Shown here one piece after another: positions 47,438 to 56,758 of a stretch of DNA of 64,000 bases. Where the stretch lies: assembly GCA_937919655.1 (NCBI GenBank), contig CALFPJ010000038.1:17928-81927 (forward strand), written 5' to 3'. How positions within the stretch are numbered: position 1 is the first letter of the stretch; every line of letters starts with the position of its first letter. The DNA is from an uncultured Gemmatimonadales bacterium (GTDB lineage Bacteria > Gemmatimonadota > Gemmatimonadetes > Longimicrobiales > Gaopeijiaceae). The notes beneath the pieces were generated by a model. The model did no database searches, had not been told where the DNA came from, and saw nothing but the letters and a program-made list of their open reading frames with translations. The translations under genes and the position numbers were made by a program.

Positions 47438-48352
47438 CTACTGCTCGGGCAGGACGGTCTCGCGTCGAGGGAACAGCCGGTCCATTCTGAATGACGCCAA
47501 TCGATAGACCGTGTCGTCCCCGGCTGCGCGTACCCACCGGTCGCCCTCGCCAGCCCCGACGTGCAGTTCAGCTAGCACGGCCCCGCCACCGTCGTAGGCT
47601 AGCAGCGAGCCACCTTCAGCAGCTGCAGCCAGCGAATCGGTCTCAGCCAAAATGCCCGACGCCTCCAGATGTCGCAGGTCCGTCAGCAGATTCTGCACGG
47701 TGACCGCACGCGCAGCCTCGCCGGACTCGAACGTCCATGCTTCAGCGGCGCGCAGGAGCACGTATGCATCGCCGCCGCGCTCGACCTCCAAACGCACCAC
47801 GGCCGCCGTATCAATCGATGCGAGAAGCTTGTTACGCCATTGGTCGAGCGGTCGCCGGATGTGAGCGCGCACGTCCCCTTCGAGCAGGTACACGTCGTCC
47901 GACCCTGGCAGACGCACGTACGAGGTCGCAAACCCTGGACCTTGGCCGCCGACCAGGATCGTCCGCGTCTCCCCCCCAACGGTGAACTCCAGCGTCCAAG
48001 CCGCTCCGTCGGTGATGCCCATGCGCTCATGGTTATCTGGATTCGCCGCAATCAAGTCCCCAATCGCGAGGCCCGTCGCGACACGCCAAAAGCCCGTGAC
48101 TACGCCGGAATCAGCGGGGAAATCGTTCACACGCCAGGCGCCGTCCGTACGGGCCAGGTCAATCGAGCCCGCCAAGGTCGTCATGCGCACACGCTCCACG
48201 GACGTCTCGGAGACCCCGTCGAGCACCCCCGAGATTTCACCGGAGGCCGCACGGCTGCCTGACCCATCGCTAGAAATCAGCGACGTGATTCCCCAAAGTG
48301 CCACCAAGATCACGAGCGCACCGACGAGTCGTTTGAGAGCCTGTTCGCTCAT
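47438..48352 (-). CDS. DUF4340 domain protein of the GldA/GldFG module
   Basis: The ATG at 48352 overlaps the stop of the upstream Gld-type gene (ATGA), so I prefer it to the longer frame. The 304-residue protein has one N-terminal membrane helix (RLVGALVILVALWGITSLI) and an exported part built on the DUF4340 pattern (IDLARTDGAWRVNDFPADSG, MGITDGAAWTLEFTV, VYLLEGDVRAHIRRPLDQWR). It is the usual last gene of the ABC/GldG/DUF4340 operon. The module's substrate is unknown; in Bacteroidota GldA/F/G relates to gliding, but non-gliding bacteria also have it. Confidence 0.85.
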   Translation of the reverse strand: MSEQALKRLVGALVILVALWGITSLISSDGSGSRAASGEISGVLDGVSETSVERVRMTTLAGSIDLARTDGAWRVNDFPADSGVVTGFWRVATGLAIGDLIAANPDNHERMGITDGAAWTLEFTVGGETRTILVGGQGPGFATSYVRLPGSDDVYLLEGDVRAHIRRPLDQWRNKLLASIDTAAVVRLEVERGGDAYVLLRAAEAWTFESGEAARAVTVQNLLTDLRHLEASGILAETDSLAAAAEGGSLLAYDGGGAVLAELHVGAGEGDRWVRAAGDDTVYRLASFRMDRLFPRRETVLPEQ

Positions 48353-50571
48353 GCGATGACCTCCTTCCAGCGCGCCTCGGCACGGCGCCGACGACCGGTA
48401 ACCCGCACCAGGCCAAGTAGTACGAAGAGCAGCGGCATCCCGAGCAAGTTCCCCCACTTCAGAAACGTCCGACCAAAGTCAGACTCGAAGACAAAACTCG
48501 GCGGCGTACGATTCTTGGAACGGATCGCGATCAGTGCCTCGTCCTGGGCCAACCAATCGATCGAGTTCGCGAGAAAGATGATGTTCGTCGGGTTGGCCTG
48601 CACGAATTGTCCTTCCGTGAAGGTTACGTCACCAACCACGACCAAGCGGCCACGCGTGTCCCCTTCCTCAGGCGTGACCGCGGCTGCGATGGTTCGAACC
48701 CCCAACCGCTCAGGCGGCAGATTCCAGTCCTGATCCGGCAAGATCGGATCCATCGGTGACTGAACCGCGCCAGACTGCGTCGTCTGCCACAGCGGCGTCA
48801 CGCCCACGGCCGCACTGATGTCGAGTGACGTCGACCAACCGAAGGTGATGGCGTTCAGTCCGGTTACGATCGCGTGATCGGACCCCGGGACGGCGATCGG
48901 CCACAGCGGATAAGGGGCGACGACGTTGTACGCACCACGCTGCCCCAAAGACACCCGTTCGCTGGACGCCAGGTCGAGCACCATGCTCCCTGTGAATCCG
49001 ATGCCCCGCTCTTGCAGCAGCGGCTCCAGACCCGATCGATAAGGCATCGCGCTAGGCGATTGAGCATTGAGTTGAACCGCTTCCATCAGAAGCAACGCGG
49101 CCCCGCCCGCATTCACGTAGTCGCGCACCCGCCGCACCGCGACACTGTCGAACATCGACGAACCTCCCGCGACCACCAGGACTTCGACGGAGTCACTGGG
49201 GATGTCCTGACCCGACTCGTCCGTGATGTCGACCGACCGGACCGTGTACCGTTCTCCCAAGCCGACCTGCAGGGTGGGGATATCCTGCGCACTTTTGGCC
49301 CCGAAACCCTGCACAAACGCAACACCGGGGCGAGTCTGATCGACCATCCGGTCGATCGCCGATGACAAGCGAAACTCGAGGTCCTGTGTGCGCTGGATCA
49401 CACCCATGACCTCTTGTTCGTCCGCGTACACAACCGCCAAGCCGTAGTACCCACGGCGCACCTCGAATTCGTCATCGCGCAGTACATTGAATTCGATGGG
49501 GCCGATTCCGTAACCGGTCGCCTCTGCGGCGGCATCTTCATCGCTGTCCGGGTCTACGTCCGAGACGAGCAGCTTCCCGTTCGACGCACTGCGCATGTCC
49601 GCGAGCAGATCACGAACGTCGCGCAGCTGCAGCTGAACCTCCGGGGGCAGCTCTGCGGACGCGTACAACTTGAGCTGCACGATGTCATCGAGCTCGCCGA
49701 GGATATCGCGAGAACCCGCCGATAGGGTGTAGAGCTTATCCGTGGTGAGATCCATCCGACCGCGAATGTGGGCGCCGAGCAGATTCACCATCAGCACCAG
49801 TCCCCCCACGACAGCCGCGCCAAGCCTCAGCCGCCTGAACTCCGCCCTCGATCGACTCAGTCGGTCACGGCTGATCGCGCCGACAGCCAGCATCAAGAAG
49901 AGGCCCGAGGTAGACACGAAGTAGATCACATCACGTAGGTCGACGACGCCACGAGCCACGTTCTCGAAATGACCCAACACGGACAGCCTGGCCACCGCGC
50001 CCGCAATCATCGGCGTCAGCCCAATCTGTACGACCGGAAGTCCGATCAGGAAAAGCGTGAAGCTCAGCCCCGCCGCCACAATGAACGCGGTGATCTGATT
50101 TCGAGTGAAGCTCGAAGCCCACAGCCCCAAGGCCACAAACTGGGCCGCGAGAAAGGCCGCACCGAGGTACTGGGCAGCCATGATCCCTGGATCGGCGTCA
50201 GACGTCATCAACACGCCCACGGCGGTGGGCAGAGTACCCGCTAGGGTGATCAACACAAAGAGCCAGTTACCAAGGAACTTGCCCAGAATGATCTCCCCCT
50301 CGTCCAGCGGCTGAGCCACGAGCCACTCCAACGTGCCCCCCCGACGTTCCTCGGCCAGTGTCCGCATGGTCGCGGCTGGAACAAAAACCGCAAACAACAT
50401 GGGCAGCAGGTCGAAGATAGGCCTCAACGAGGCCACATTGGACGCAAGCATCGTCCGGAACGCCAAGAACAGAGAGAGGCCCAGGAAAGCAACGATGAGC
50501 ACATACGCCGTGGGTTGGTCGAAGTAGCTCCGTACCTCCCTGCGGGCGATGGTCCAGACACGCCCCATCAT
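48349..50571 (-). CDS. Fused ABC-2 permease and GldG-type protein
   Basis: A 740-residue fusion. Residues 1 to about 245 form a six-helix ABC-2 permease (GldF-like: RREVRSYFDQPTAYVLIVAF, LAEERRGGTLEWLVAQPLDE). Another helix near 265 leads to a large extracytoplasmic GldG/ABC-type-uncharacterised domain (DLTTDKLYTLSAGSRDIL, then VLVVAGGSSMFDSVAVRRVR) and a C-terminal helix. Fusion of the two, which are separate genes in Flavobacterium, is frequent in other phyla. It overlaps both neighbours by ATGA junctions, giving one operon ATPase-permease/GldG-DUF4340. Confidence 0.9.
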   Translation of the reverse strand: MMGRVWTIARREVRSYFDQPTAYVLIVAFLGLSLFLAFRTMLASNVASLRPIFDLLPMLFAVFVPAATMRTLAEERRGGTLEWLVAQPLDEGEIILGKFLGNWLFVLITLAGTLPTAVGVLMTSDADPGIMAAQYLGAAFLAAQFVALGLWASSFTRNQITAFIVAAGLSFTLFLIGLPVVQIGLTPMIAGAVARLSVLGHFENVARGVVDLRDVIYFVSTSGLFLMLAVGAISRDRLSRSRAEFRRLRLGAAVVGGLVLMVNLLGAHIRGRMDLTTDKLYTLSAGSRDILGELDDIVQLKLYASAELPPEVQLQLRDVRDLLADMRSASNGKLLVSDVDPDSDEDAAAEATGYGIGPIEFNVLRDDEFEVRRGYYGLAVVYADEQEVMGVIQRTQDLEFRLSSAIDRMVDQTRPGVAFVQGFGAKSAQDIPTLQVGLGERYTVRSVDITDESGQDIPSDSVEVLVVAGGSSMFDSVAVRRVRDYVNAGGAALLLMEAVQLNAQSPSAMPYRSGLEPLLQERGIGFTGSMVLDLASSERVSLGQRGAYNVVAPYPLWPIAVPGSDHAIVTGLNAITFGWSTSLDISAAVGVTPLWQTTQSGAVQSPMDPILPDQDWNLPPERLGVRTIAAAVTPEEGDTRGRLVVVGDVTFTEGQFVQANPTNIIFLANSIDWLAQDEALIAIRSKNRTPPSFVFESDFGRTFLKWGNLLGMPLLFVLLGLVRVTGRRRRAEARWKEVIA

Positions 50572-51614
50572 GAGGACACCTCAAGACTCGCCGCGTCGGC
50601 CTCATCATCGGTCGCCCCACCGGGCTCGCCCTCGCTCATTCCGTTGGGCGCGCCCTCGCTCGCTGCAGCCGGCTCCTTCTCACTTTCTCCAGGAAGCTCC
50701 GACGTCAGGTTCCGGAACACCTGTTCTAGGCTCGCACGCTCCCTATGCAATTCCCACAGCGTCCAGCCACTGTCTTTCGCCATCTCAAATATCGCTGGCC
50801 GAAGGTCCTCATCTGTCGCCGCGTCCAGCTGAACTCGCACCCGTCCCTCCACCGCGAATGTCTCGTACCCGCTCACCCCGGCGAGCCCCGCCAAGGCCTC
50901 AGTGACCCCGGTGCCTTGCGCCTCGACGATGTAGCGGATCCCGCCTGTGCGGTTCGCGAGCAGTTCCTGCACGCTGCCCTCTGCCGCGAGTTTGCCCCGA
51001 CTGAGAATGACCAGGCGTGAACACGTCGCCTCCACTTCCTGCATCACGTGGGTGCTGAGCAGCACCGTACGCTCCCGTCCGAGGCTCCCTATCAGTCGAC
51101 GAATCTCGACGCGTTGGTTCGGGTCGAGACCTTCTGTGGGTTCGTCCAGAATGAGCACCTCGGGATGGTGCAAAATGGCACCCGCCAGGCCGATGCGCTG
51201 TCGATATCCTTTCGAGCATTCGGAGATCGGTCGGTAGAACACAGCTCCGAGATCCGTCTCATCGACCGCATTAGTGATACCCGTGCGCCGGTCGGCTGCC
51301 GACAACCCGCGCAAATCGGCCACGTGCTCGAGATATTCGGCAACGAGCATCTCGTCGTAGAGTGGATTCGATTCGGGGAGATACCCAACCCGCTGTTTCG
51401 CTTCAGTCAGCCCGTCCATGATGGGCACACCATCGAACAGGACCGAGCCCTCGTCAGGCTGGAGCGTGCCGGTGATCATGCGCATTGTGGTCGTCTTTCC
51501 AGCCCCGTTTGGGCCGAGAAAGCCGACGACCTCGCCGCGGTCGACGGTGAAGCTCAGGCCGTCGACGGCGGTGACGGTGCCGTAGCGTTTTGTTACGCCC
51601 TCAACTGAGATCAT
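50568..51614 (-). CDS. ABC transporter ATP-binding protein (GldA-like)
   Basis: A 348-residue ATPase with Walker A GPNGAGKTTT, a divergent signature ECSKGYRQRIGLA in place of LSGGQ, Walker B LILDEPTEGLD and a switch His in LLSTHVMQE. A C-terminal domain (about 220-315) is followed by an acidic, Gly/Ala/Glu-rich tail of about 35 residues. AGGAG lies 5 nt before the ATG at 51614. It energises the permease encoded next, whose start overlaps this stop. Confidence 0.95.
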   Translation of the reverse strand: MISVEGVTKRYGTVTAVDGLSFTVDRGEVVGFLGPNGAGKTTTMRMITGTLQPDEGSVLFDGVPIMDGLTEAKQRVGYLPESNPLYDEMLVAEYLEHVADLRGLSAADRRTGITNAVDETDLGAVFYRPISECSKGYRQRIGLAGAILHHPEVLILDEPTEGLDPNQRVEIRRLIGSLGRERTVLLSTHVMQEVEATCSRLVILSRGKLAAEGSVQELLANRTGGIRYIVEAQGTGVTEALAGLAGVSGYETFAVEGRVRVQLDAATDEDLRPAIFEMAKDSGWTLWELHRERASLEQVFRNLTSELPGESEKEPAAASEGAPNGMSEGEPGGATDDEADAASLEVSS

Positions 51615-51631
51615 CCCAACTCCTGTGCATC

Positions 51632-51662
51632 AAAAAAACCACGTCTCGCGCGCACGACGTGG
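51632..51662 (-). terminator. Intrinsic terminator upstream of the GldA-like gene
   Basis: On the minus strand CCACGTC ... GACGTGG forms a 7-bp stem followed by TTTTTTTG. It would end transcripts of the YdeI-like pseudogene before the ABC operon starts. Confidence 0.75.
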
Positions 51663-51779
51663 CGGGGGCCTTGGCGCGGCGCTCGATTCTAAAAAGGACC
51701 TATTTGCGTGTCCACCCGATTTAGATGCGGCTCACCACAACGGTGTTGCCTTCGTTCGGCGAACAGACCGCAGGGCCCC

Positions 51780-52230
51780 TTAGCGGGTCATCCCCGCAAG
51801 CAGCATTTTCACAGCATTGGCGGCCCTTCGAGCTCTTGTCTCGTCCTTTTTCCCTTCCGAAATCCACACCGCATATTCCTTGCGATGGGTGTAGGACAGC
51901 GCCTCGAAGCGGGTACGTGCTGCTGGGCTTTCCTCAAGGACAGCCCTCAATTCGGGGGGCACCTCGACGGTCCGAGGCTCCGTATCACGTCGAATGGTAA
52001 CCTTAACCACCTCGCCGACCTCTTTTCCGATCGCCGCTCGGACGTCTTTACGCACCCCCAACCTGTGGCGGCCCCCGCCCATAGGTGCAATCGAACCGCG
52101 ATACGCATCGCCCATCGAAGGTCACACACACCTTCACCTGCCCGCCTGTACCGTAGACGTCTTTGACGGAGAAGGGCACCTCGACCGCCGCCCCACCACC
52201 CCGGCCAGCCTGAAGTGAGTCTAGTGGCAA
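51780..52230 (-). pseudogene. YdeI/DUF1905-type protein with one frameshift
   Basis: The first frame (from about the TTG at 52230) reads VEVPFSVKDVYGTGGQVKV and CVTFDG, the DUF1905 start. The second reads DAYRGSIAPMGGGRHRLGV and on to FEALSYTHRKEYAVWI and MLLAGMTR, the YdeI end. They join at GATGGGCGATGCG near 52110; removal of one G from the GGG would restore a single frame. A lone homopolymer slip is as likely a sequencing error as a mutation. YdeI-type proteins are small periplasmic or cytoplasmic proteins of uncertain role. A good terminator follows. Confidence 0.72.
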
Positions 52231-52337
52231 GAGAGATGACGCCCCGACCCTTGCGTCAGAACAGCCGAGGCTGAAGCGTTCAGTCCTGTAGCTGCCAGAA
52301 TCGACCCCCACGCCCGCAGCGTTGCCCGGAGCCATCC

Positions 52338-53873
52338 ATGACCACCCGGACCCTCTCTTCACTCGCTTTTGCGCTCGCGCTCGCGCTGGTGGCCGAACCG
52401 GCCTCTACCCAAGAGCGCCAGCTCGGTTGGATCGAGTTCGGCAACTCGGGAGCAGCGGCGGCCCAGAAGGACTTCATTGAGGGGGCCCTGCTCCTTCACT
52501 CCTTCGAATTCGAGGACGCAGCGACGGCGTTCCGGCGGGCTCAGTCGGTAGACCCGTCGTTCGCCTTGGCGTTTTGGGGCGAGGCGATGTCGTACAACCA
52601 TCCGTTGTGGCGTCAGCAAGACAAACCGGCCGCCTTGGCCGCGCTCAACCGTTTCGCCGCCTCCCCAGCCCAGCGTCAGAGCATGGCCCCGACGCCCCGT
52701 GAGGCGGCCTACCTGCAGGCGGTGGACGTTCTCTACGGCGACGGTTCGAAGTCAGAAAGGGACCGCGCTTACATGGATGCGATGGCACGGATCGCTGACG
52801 CCTACCCCCAGGATCTCGAAGCCCGCGCGTTTTACGCCTTGGCGATTCTCGGGAGCACGGACGGCGAGCGCGATTTCGCGACGTACATGCGGGCGGCCGT
52901 CGTCGCTCAAACCGTGTTCAATGAAAACGCTCAGCACCCAGGGGCGGTCCACTACATCATCCATTCCTTCGACGATCCGATCCACGCCCCGCTCGGCTTG
53001 GAGGCCGCCCGCGCCTACGCCGGCATCGCGCCGGGCGCCGGCCACGCGCAACACATGACCTCGCACATTTTTGTCGCCATGGGCATGTGGGACGACCTCG
53101 TGGCGGCCAACATTCGTGCCCGCGACGTTCAGAATGCCCGCAACGCCGAGTTGGGCCGCAAAGCCAACGTCTGCGGGCATTATACCTCGTGGCTGCACTA
53201 CGGATGGCTCCAACGCGGTGAAATAGAGAAGGCTGAGCAGGGTATGGCCGAATGCCACGATCGGGTCCTAGAGGGTGGCGCCCCAGACGAGGTCGGCTAC
53301 TTCGTCGCCATGCGGGCCAGACACGTGCTCGACCTCGGGGACTGGGACGCGGCCGATCGACTGAGCGCGGATGTCTCAGACCCTCGGTACGATTTCATTA
53401 CGGGCGTGGCGGCCATCAAGCGCGGCGACCGCGCAGGCGCCCAGGCGGCTCTGACCCGGATGCCCACTGAAGGCAACCCACGCGGGACCATCGCGCGCCA
53501 GGAGCTTGCCGCGCTGATCGCGGTGGACGATGGCGACCGCAATGGTGCGATCGGCCTCCTGACCGAAGCCGCGGCCCTAGAGGAAACCCTTCCTTTCGAA
53601 TTCGGTCCTCCTGCCAGCCCTCAGCCGCCACACGAGCTGCTCGGTGCGGTGTATCTGACGGCGGACAGACCGGCTGACGCGGTAGTAGCCTTCCGAAAGG
53701 CACTTGAGTTCACGCCGGACCGGATGGCGTCGCTCGTCGGACTCGCGGCCGCGTCACAGGCGGCCGGCGATGTCGCTACTGTGAACGACATCATGAGCCG
53801 GCTGCAGAAGAACCTACAGCACGGCGACGCTGCTTTCCTCAGCCGAATGGGGTTTGGCGGCGAACGTCGCTAG
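52338..53873 (+). CDS. Secreted tetratricopeptide-repeat protein
   Basis: A 511-residue protein with a signal peptide (residues 1-24, ending PASTQ). TPR-like helical hairpins run throughout, for example FEFEDAATAFRRAQSVDPSF, and near the end DRPADAVVAFRKALEFTPDR. The middle carries conserved His-rich segments (PGAVHYIIHSFDDPIHAPLG, AGHAQHMTSHIFVAMGMWDD) found in a widespread family of such proteins. Those His/Asp residues look like a metal or ligand site. Role unknown; probably a periplasmic scaffold or binding protein. It is a single gene diverging from the YdeI pseudogene. Confidence 0.85.
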   Translation: MTTRTLSSLAFALALALVAEPASTQERQLGWIEFGNSGAAAAQKDFIEGALLLHSFEFEDAATAFRRAQSVDPSFALAFWGEAMSYNHPLWRQQDKPAALAALNRFAASPAQRQSMAPTPREAAYLQAVDVLYGDGSKSERDRAYMDAMARIADAYPQDLEARAFYALAILGSTDGERDFATYMRAAVVAQTVFNENAQHPGAVHYIIHSFDDPIHAPLGLEAARAYAGIAPGAGHAQHMTSHIFVAMGMWDDLVAANIRARDVQNARNAELGRKANVCGHYTSWLHYGWLQRGEIEKAEQGMAECHDRVLEGGAPDEVGYFVAMRARHVLDLGDWDAADRLSADVSDPRYDFITGVAAIKRGDRAGAQAALTRMPTEGNPRGTIARQELAALIAVDDGDRNGAIGLLTEAAALEETLPFEFGPPASPQPPHELLGAVYLTADRPADAVVAFRKALEFTPDRMASLVGLAAASQAAGDVATVNDIMSRLQKNLQHGDAAFLSRMGFGGERR

Positions 53874-53970
53874 CGGCACGCTCCCCATGTGCGAAACTTC
53901 GACGCTCCCACCGCCGTCGTGTAAGCACAGGTGGGAACGCGCGCCCATCCACACGAAGGGACGGTAAAAC

Positions 53971-54315
53971 ATGGGCCCGGAGTTTTGGGTCAGCCTCGCC
54001 TCGGTCTTTGTGGCCGGTGGCGCCATTGGGTCTGCGGGTACGTTGCTGACCCAGTGGATCATCCGAAAGGTCGACGGATCTCCCGAGGCTCGACAGTCGC
54101 TCGTGTCTCCAGAGTATGGCGTCCTGCGCTCAGAAGTCGCGCAGTTGGGGCGCCAAATGCGTAACGTGGATGCCCGACTGGACTTTACCGAACAGTTACT
54201 GGGTGGCGCACTCCCGCTGGCACCCGCACCATCCCGCCTACCTCCGGACCAGCGGACCCCAGAACAGCCAGAGCCTGGCACAGACGTCCCGAAGGGAGCG
54301 GATAGCTCGGACTGA
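53971..54315 (+). CDS. Small membrane-anchored protein of unknown function
   Basis: A 114-residue protein with an N-terminal membrane helix (WVSLASVFVAGGAIGSAGTL), a short coiled-coil segment (VLRSEVAQLGRQMRNVDARL) and a Pro-rich tail. AAGGGACGG precedes the ATG by 6 nt. It sits 100 bp after the TPR gene and is convergent with the deacylase. No family function known to me. Confidence 0.65.
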   Translation: MGPEFWVSLASVFVAGGAIGSAGTLLTQWIIRKVDGSPEARQSLVSPEYGVLRSEVAQLGRQMRNVDARLDFTEQLLGGALPLAPAPSRLPPDQRTPEQPEPGTDVPKGADSSD

Positions 54316-54392
54316 CGTCGGGGGTGCTCCAGAAGGCCGTTGAAGGGGCCGTGGCGCTGTAACGCGGGCCGCTCTACTTCTTCAGCAGCCCT

Positions 54393-55991
54393 CTACTGCT
54401 GGAAGCTGGCCCCACCCCGGACCAGCGCTTGGCCGGACATCGCCAGCGTCGCTTCCGCGTCACGGATCGCGAACGTGCCATTCACCATGACGTGCACGGT
54501 CCCCCGTGAGTACTGGTGCGGATCTTCGTAAGTGGCCATGTCCTGCACCGCGCTCATGTCCAAGACCGTGATATCGGCGGCGTAGCCGTCCCTCAGATAG
54601 CCGCGCCCTGACCACCCCAGGAAGTCAGCCGCCAGACCCGTCATCGACCGAACCGCGTGTGGCAAGGTGACAATTCCTTCGTCGATCACCAGATCCTTCA
54701 GCTTCTTCGTGAATGAACCGAACGCACGCGGGTGGGTGACCGGCCGCGTGGGCCCTGGGTCCCGTCCGTCCGTGCAGGTCATCATCCAGTCCAGTTGGGC
54801 CAAGTAGCGGATGTTGTCCATGTCGTAGAGGCCGAGGTTCATCACGGCCGCGTTCCCGTCCCTGAGGATCCTCCTGGATGCCTCAGGTGCCGACACACCC
54901 CACTCAGCCGCCTTGTCTGCGAGCGTCTTCCCGTTGAGATCCGGCCGTTGGTCTGCAAAAAGAATGTGGTCGGCTCCGCCCCGGATGACGAGCATTTCGC
55001 GAGTCTGGCGATCGATGATCGGCAGGGTGTCCGGATCGTCGAAACGCCGCACCATCGCCGTATCGCCACCAGCCACAACCCAACTTGGGACCGTGTAGGA
55101 CCGCAAATTGGACTGAGTGGCCGTGTAGGAGTGGTGCGCGCCCGCGACCTCCACACCGCGCGCGCGCGCCGCCTCGATGAGCGCCGCACCCTCGTTCGCC
55201 CGACCGTAGTTATGAGCGCCCTGCGGATTGAAGTGGCTGAAGATGACCTTCGTTCCCGCCTCTTCTCCGATTCGGATTCCTTCCGCGGTCGAATTCAGGT
55301 AGCCGAACGACGGGTACGCCGCTCCGAGGTCCCTGTCGTGGGTGTCGTAGATGGCGCCTGGGTAGTCCGCCGCAACCCTGTTCAACTCAATGACCTCCTC
55401 GGTCTCGGCATAGTTGCCGGGGAGGTAGAATAGCCCGGACGACAGGCCATAGGCGCCCTCATCCATACCCTTGCGAACGTGTGCCTTCATGGCGTCCAGT
55501 TCCTCGGGCGTGGGTGCGCGGTCTTCCATGCCCATGACCGTCCGGCGGACGGTGTTATGCCCGACGGAGAGCATGCCATTCACGCCGATCCCGTTCGCAG
55601 TCCAGTCGGCTAACTGTTCTGTCACGTTACTGCCACCATCACCGTCTAGTCCAAGCGCCACGGTCGTGATGCCTTGGAAGAGGAACGCACGCGCGTCGCG
55701 CCCGTGGTCGGTGTGCAGTTCCGCGTGGGAATGCATGTCGATGAAGCCAGGCGTGACGACCAATCCGGTCACATCTACAGTGTCGGCTGCCATGATCCCG
55801 GCGGCGCCCGCGTCGCCAATGAAAGTGATCCGTTCACCCGTGACTGCAACGTCCGCGATGACGGCCTCACTTCCTGATCCGTCCAAGACGGACCCACCCA
55901 AAAAGAGGACGTCGACACCAGCTTCCGCCCCACCGCAGGCCAGGACGGTGGAAAGGGCAAGAGATGCTGAAGCGAGTCGGAGCTTTCTCAT
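54393..55991 (-). CDS. N-acyl-D-amino-acid deacylase / D-aminoacylase (amidohydrolase), lipoprotein
   Basis: A 532-residue protein with a lipobox (LALSTVLAC, Cys19), so it is membrane-tethered outside the cytoplasm. The amidohydrolase barrel has the metal motif GFIDMHSHAELH (HxH), a downstream Cys/His set (VIFSHFNPQGAHN), and the D-aminoacylase-like loop AYGLSSGLFYLPGNY. It would release D-amino acids from N-acyl forms, for example from cell-wall debris. The product could enter the catabolism suggested by neighbouring genes. It is transcribed alone. Confidence 0.87.
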   Translation of the reverse strand: MRKLRLASASLALSTVLACGGAEAGVDVLFLGGSVLDGSGSEAVIADVAVTGERITFIGDAGAAGIMAADTVDVTGLVVTPGFIDMHSHAELHTDHGRDARAFLFQGITTVALGLDGDGGSNVTEQLADWTANGIGVNGMLSVGHNTVRRTVMGMEDRAPTPEELDAMKAHVRKGMDEGAYGLSSGLFYLPGNYAETEEVIELNRVAADYPGAIYDTHDRDLGAAYPSFGYLNSTAEGIRIGEEAGTKVIFSHFNPQGAHNYGRANEGAALIEAARARGVEVAGAHHSYTATQSNLRSYTVPSWVVAGGDTAMVRRFDDPDTLPIIDRQTREMLVIRGGADHILFADQRPDLNGKTLADKAAEWGVSAPEASRRILRDGNAAVMNLGLYDMDNIRYLAQLDWMMTCTDGRDPGPTRPVTHPRAFGSFTKKLKDLVIDEGIVTLPHAVRSMTGLAADFLGWSGRGYLRDGYAADITVLDMSAVQDMATYEDPHQYSRGTVHVMVNGTFAIRDAEATLAMSGQALVRGGASFQQ

Positions 55992-56037
55992 GAGTCGGTT
56001 CCGTATTGTGAGGGTGTGAGGAAGCTACGACGCAAAA

Positions 56038-56067
56038 GCCCCAGCCCGCCATGTGGCGAGCCGGGGC
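56038..56067 (-). terminator. Intrinsic terminator after the HTH gene
   Basis: Fourteen-base arms (GCCCCAGCCCGCCA against TGGCGAGCCGGGGC, two mismatched pairs) with a 2-nt loop precede CTTTTGCG on the minus strand. Confidence 0.65.
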
Positions 56068-56088
56068 CGATATGCAGACAGACTGACG

Positions 56089-56526
56089 CTACTTCGAGCT
56101 CTTCTTGCGCGCCTTCTTAGGCTTGCGACCCTGGTTCGGATGCTCAAGGAACTTCCAAGTCTCGCCTCTGCGAAGCATATAGATCGTGCTCGCAGACACC
56201 TTGAGTTGACGAGCCCAGTCGGCGCCAGACTTCTTCCAGCGATCGGCCTTCTCGTCCCAATTGTCCAGCACCTTAATGGCCTGCTTCTCAGTCAGCTCCG
56301 CGTGGGGCGAGTTCGCGCCTCGCAGCCAAACGTTCGAGCCATACCAGCGGTCTACCTTCTGAATCGGGCCACCAACCTTGCGGCCCGTGTGTCCGAGGCA
56401 ATAGTGGCGGACCTGGTCGACCGAGAACGGCTTATGCATCCGCGCGATTTCGGCGTACAGGTAGCCCTCCTCCGCGAGCTCCCTCCACTTCGATACGAGG
56501 GTCCCGTCGGGTTTCGGCATGGTCAT
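56089..56526 (-). CDS. Phage-type helix-turn-helix DNA-binding protein
   Basis: A 145-residue protein ending in a strongly basic Lys/Arg tail (GRKPKKARKKSSK). The C-terminal third has WARQLKVSASTIYMLRRGET followed by WKFL, very like the HTH repeat found next to HNH nucleases in phages (GVSRSTIxxIxRGxTWK). A second, weaker HTH-like segment lies near residues 25-50 (LYAEIARMHKPFSVDQVRHY). No nuclease motif is seen. It has its own terminator. It may be a domesticated phage protein. Function unknown beyond DNA binding. Confidence 0.62.
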   Translation of the reverse strand: MTMPKPDGTLVSKWRELAEEGYLYAEIARMHKPFSVDQVRHYCLGHTGRKVGGPIQKVDRWYGSNVWLRGANSPHAELTEKQAIKVLDNWDEKADRWKKSGADWARQLKVSASTIYMLRRGETWKFLEHPNQGRKPKKARKKSSK

Positions 56527-56758
56527 TCTCCAGCGTGGTGGTCAAATTCTTAGGGGCGATTCAGGGAGCCTTATCCCGACAGCGACTAGGAAGTTCCGTG
56601 TCGCAAGGAATTGGCTGCCCGACCCGAGTGGCTTACGCGCCCGCCTGGGGTCGGTGCGTAATCTCACAATGAAGTTAGCGACTTTTGGCCGTACGACTAT
56701 GCTGCCGCCGGACTGACTTCCATCATGCTTGAAGTACCGACGTTAGTCCTGCCCCCCG

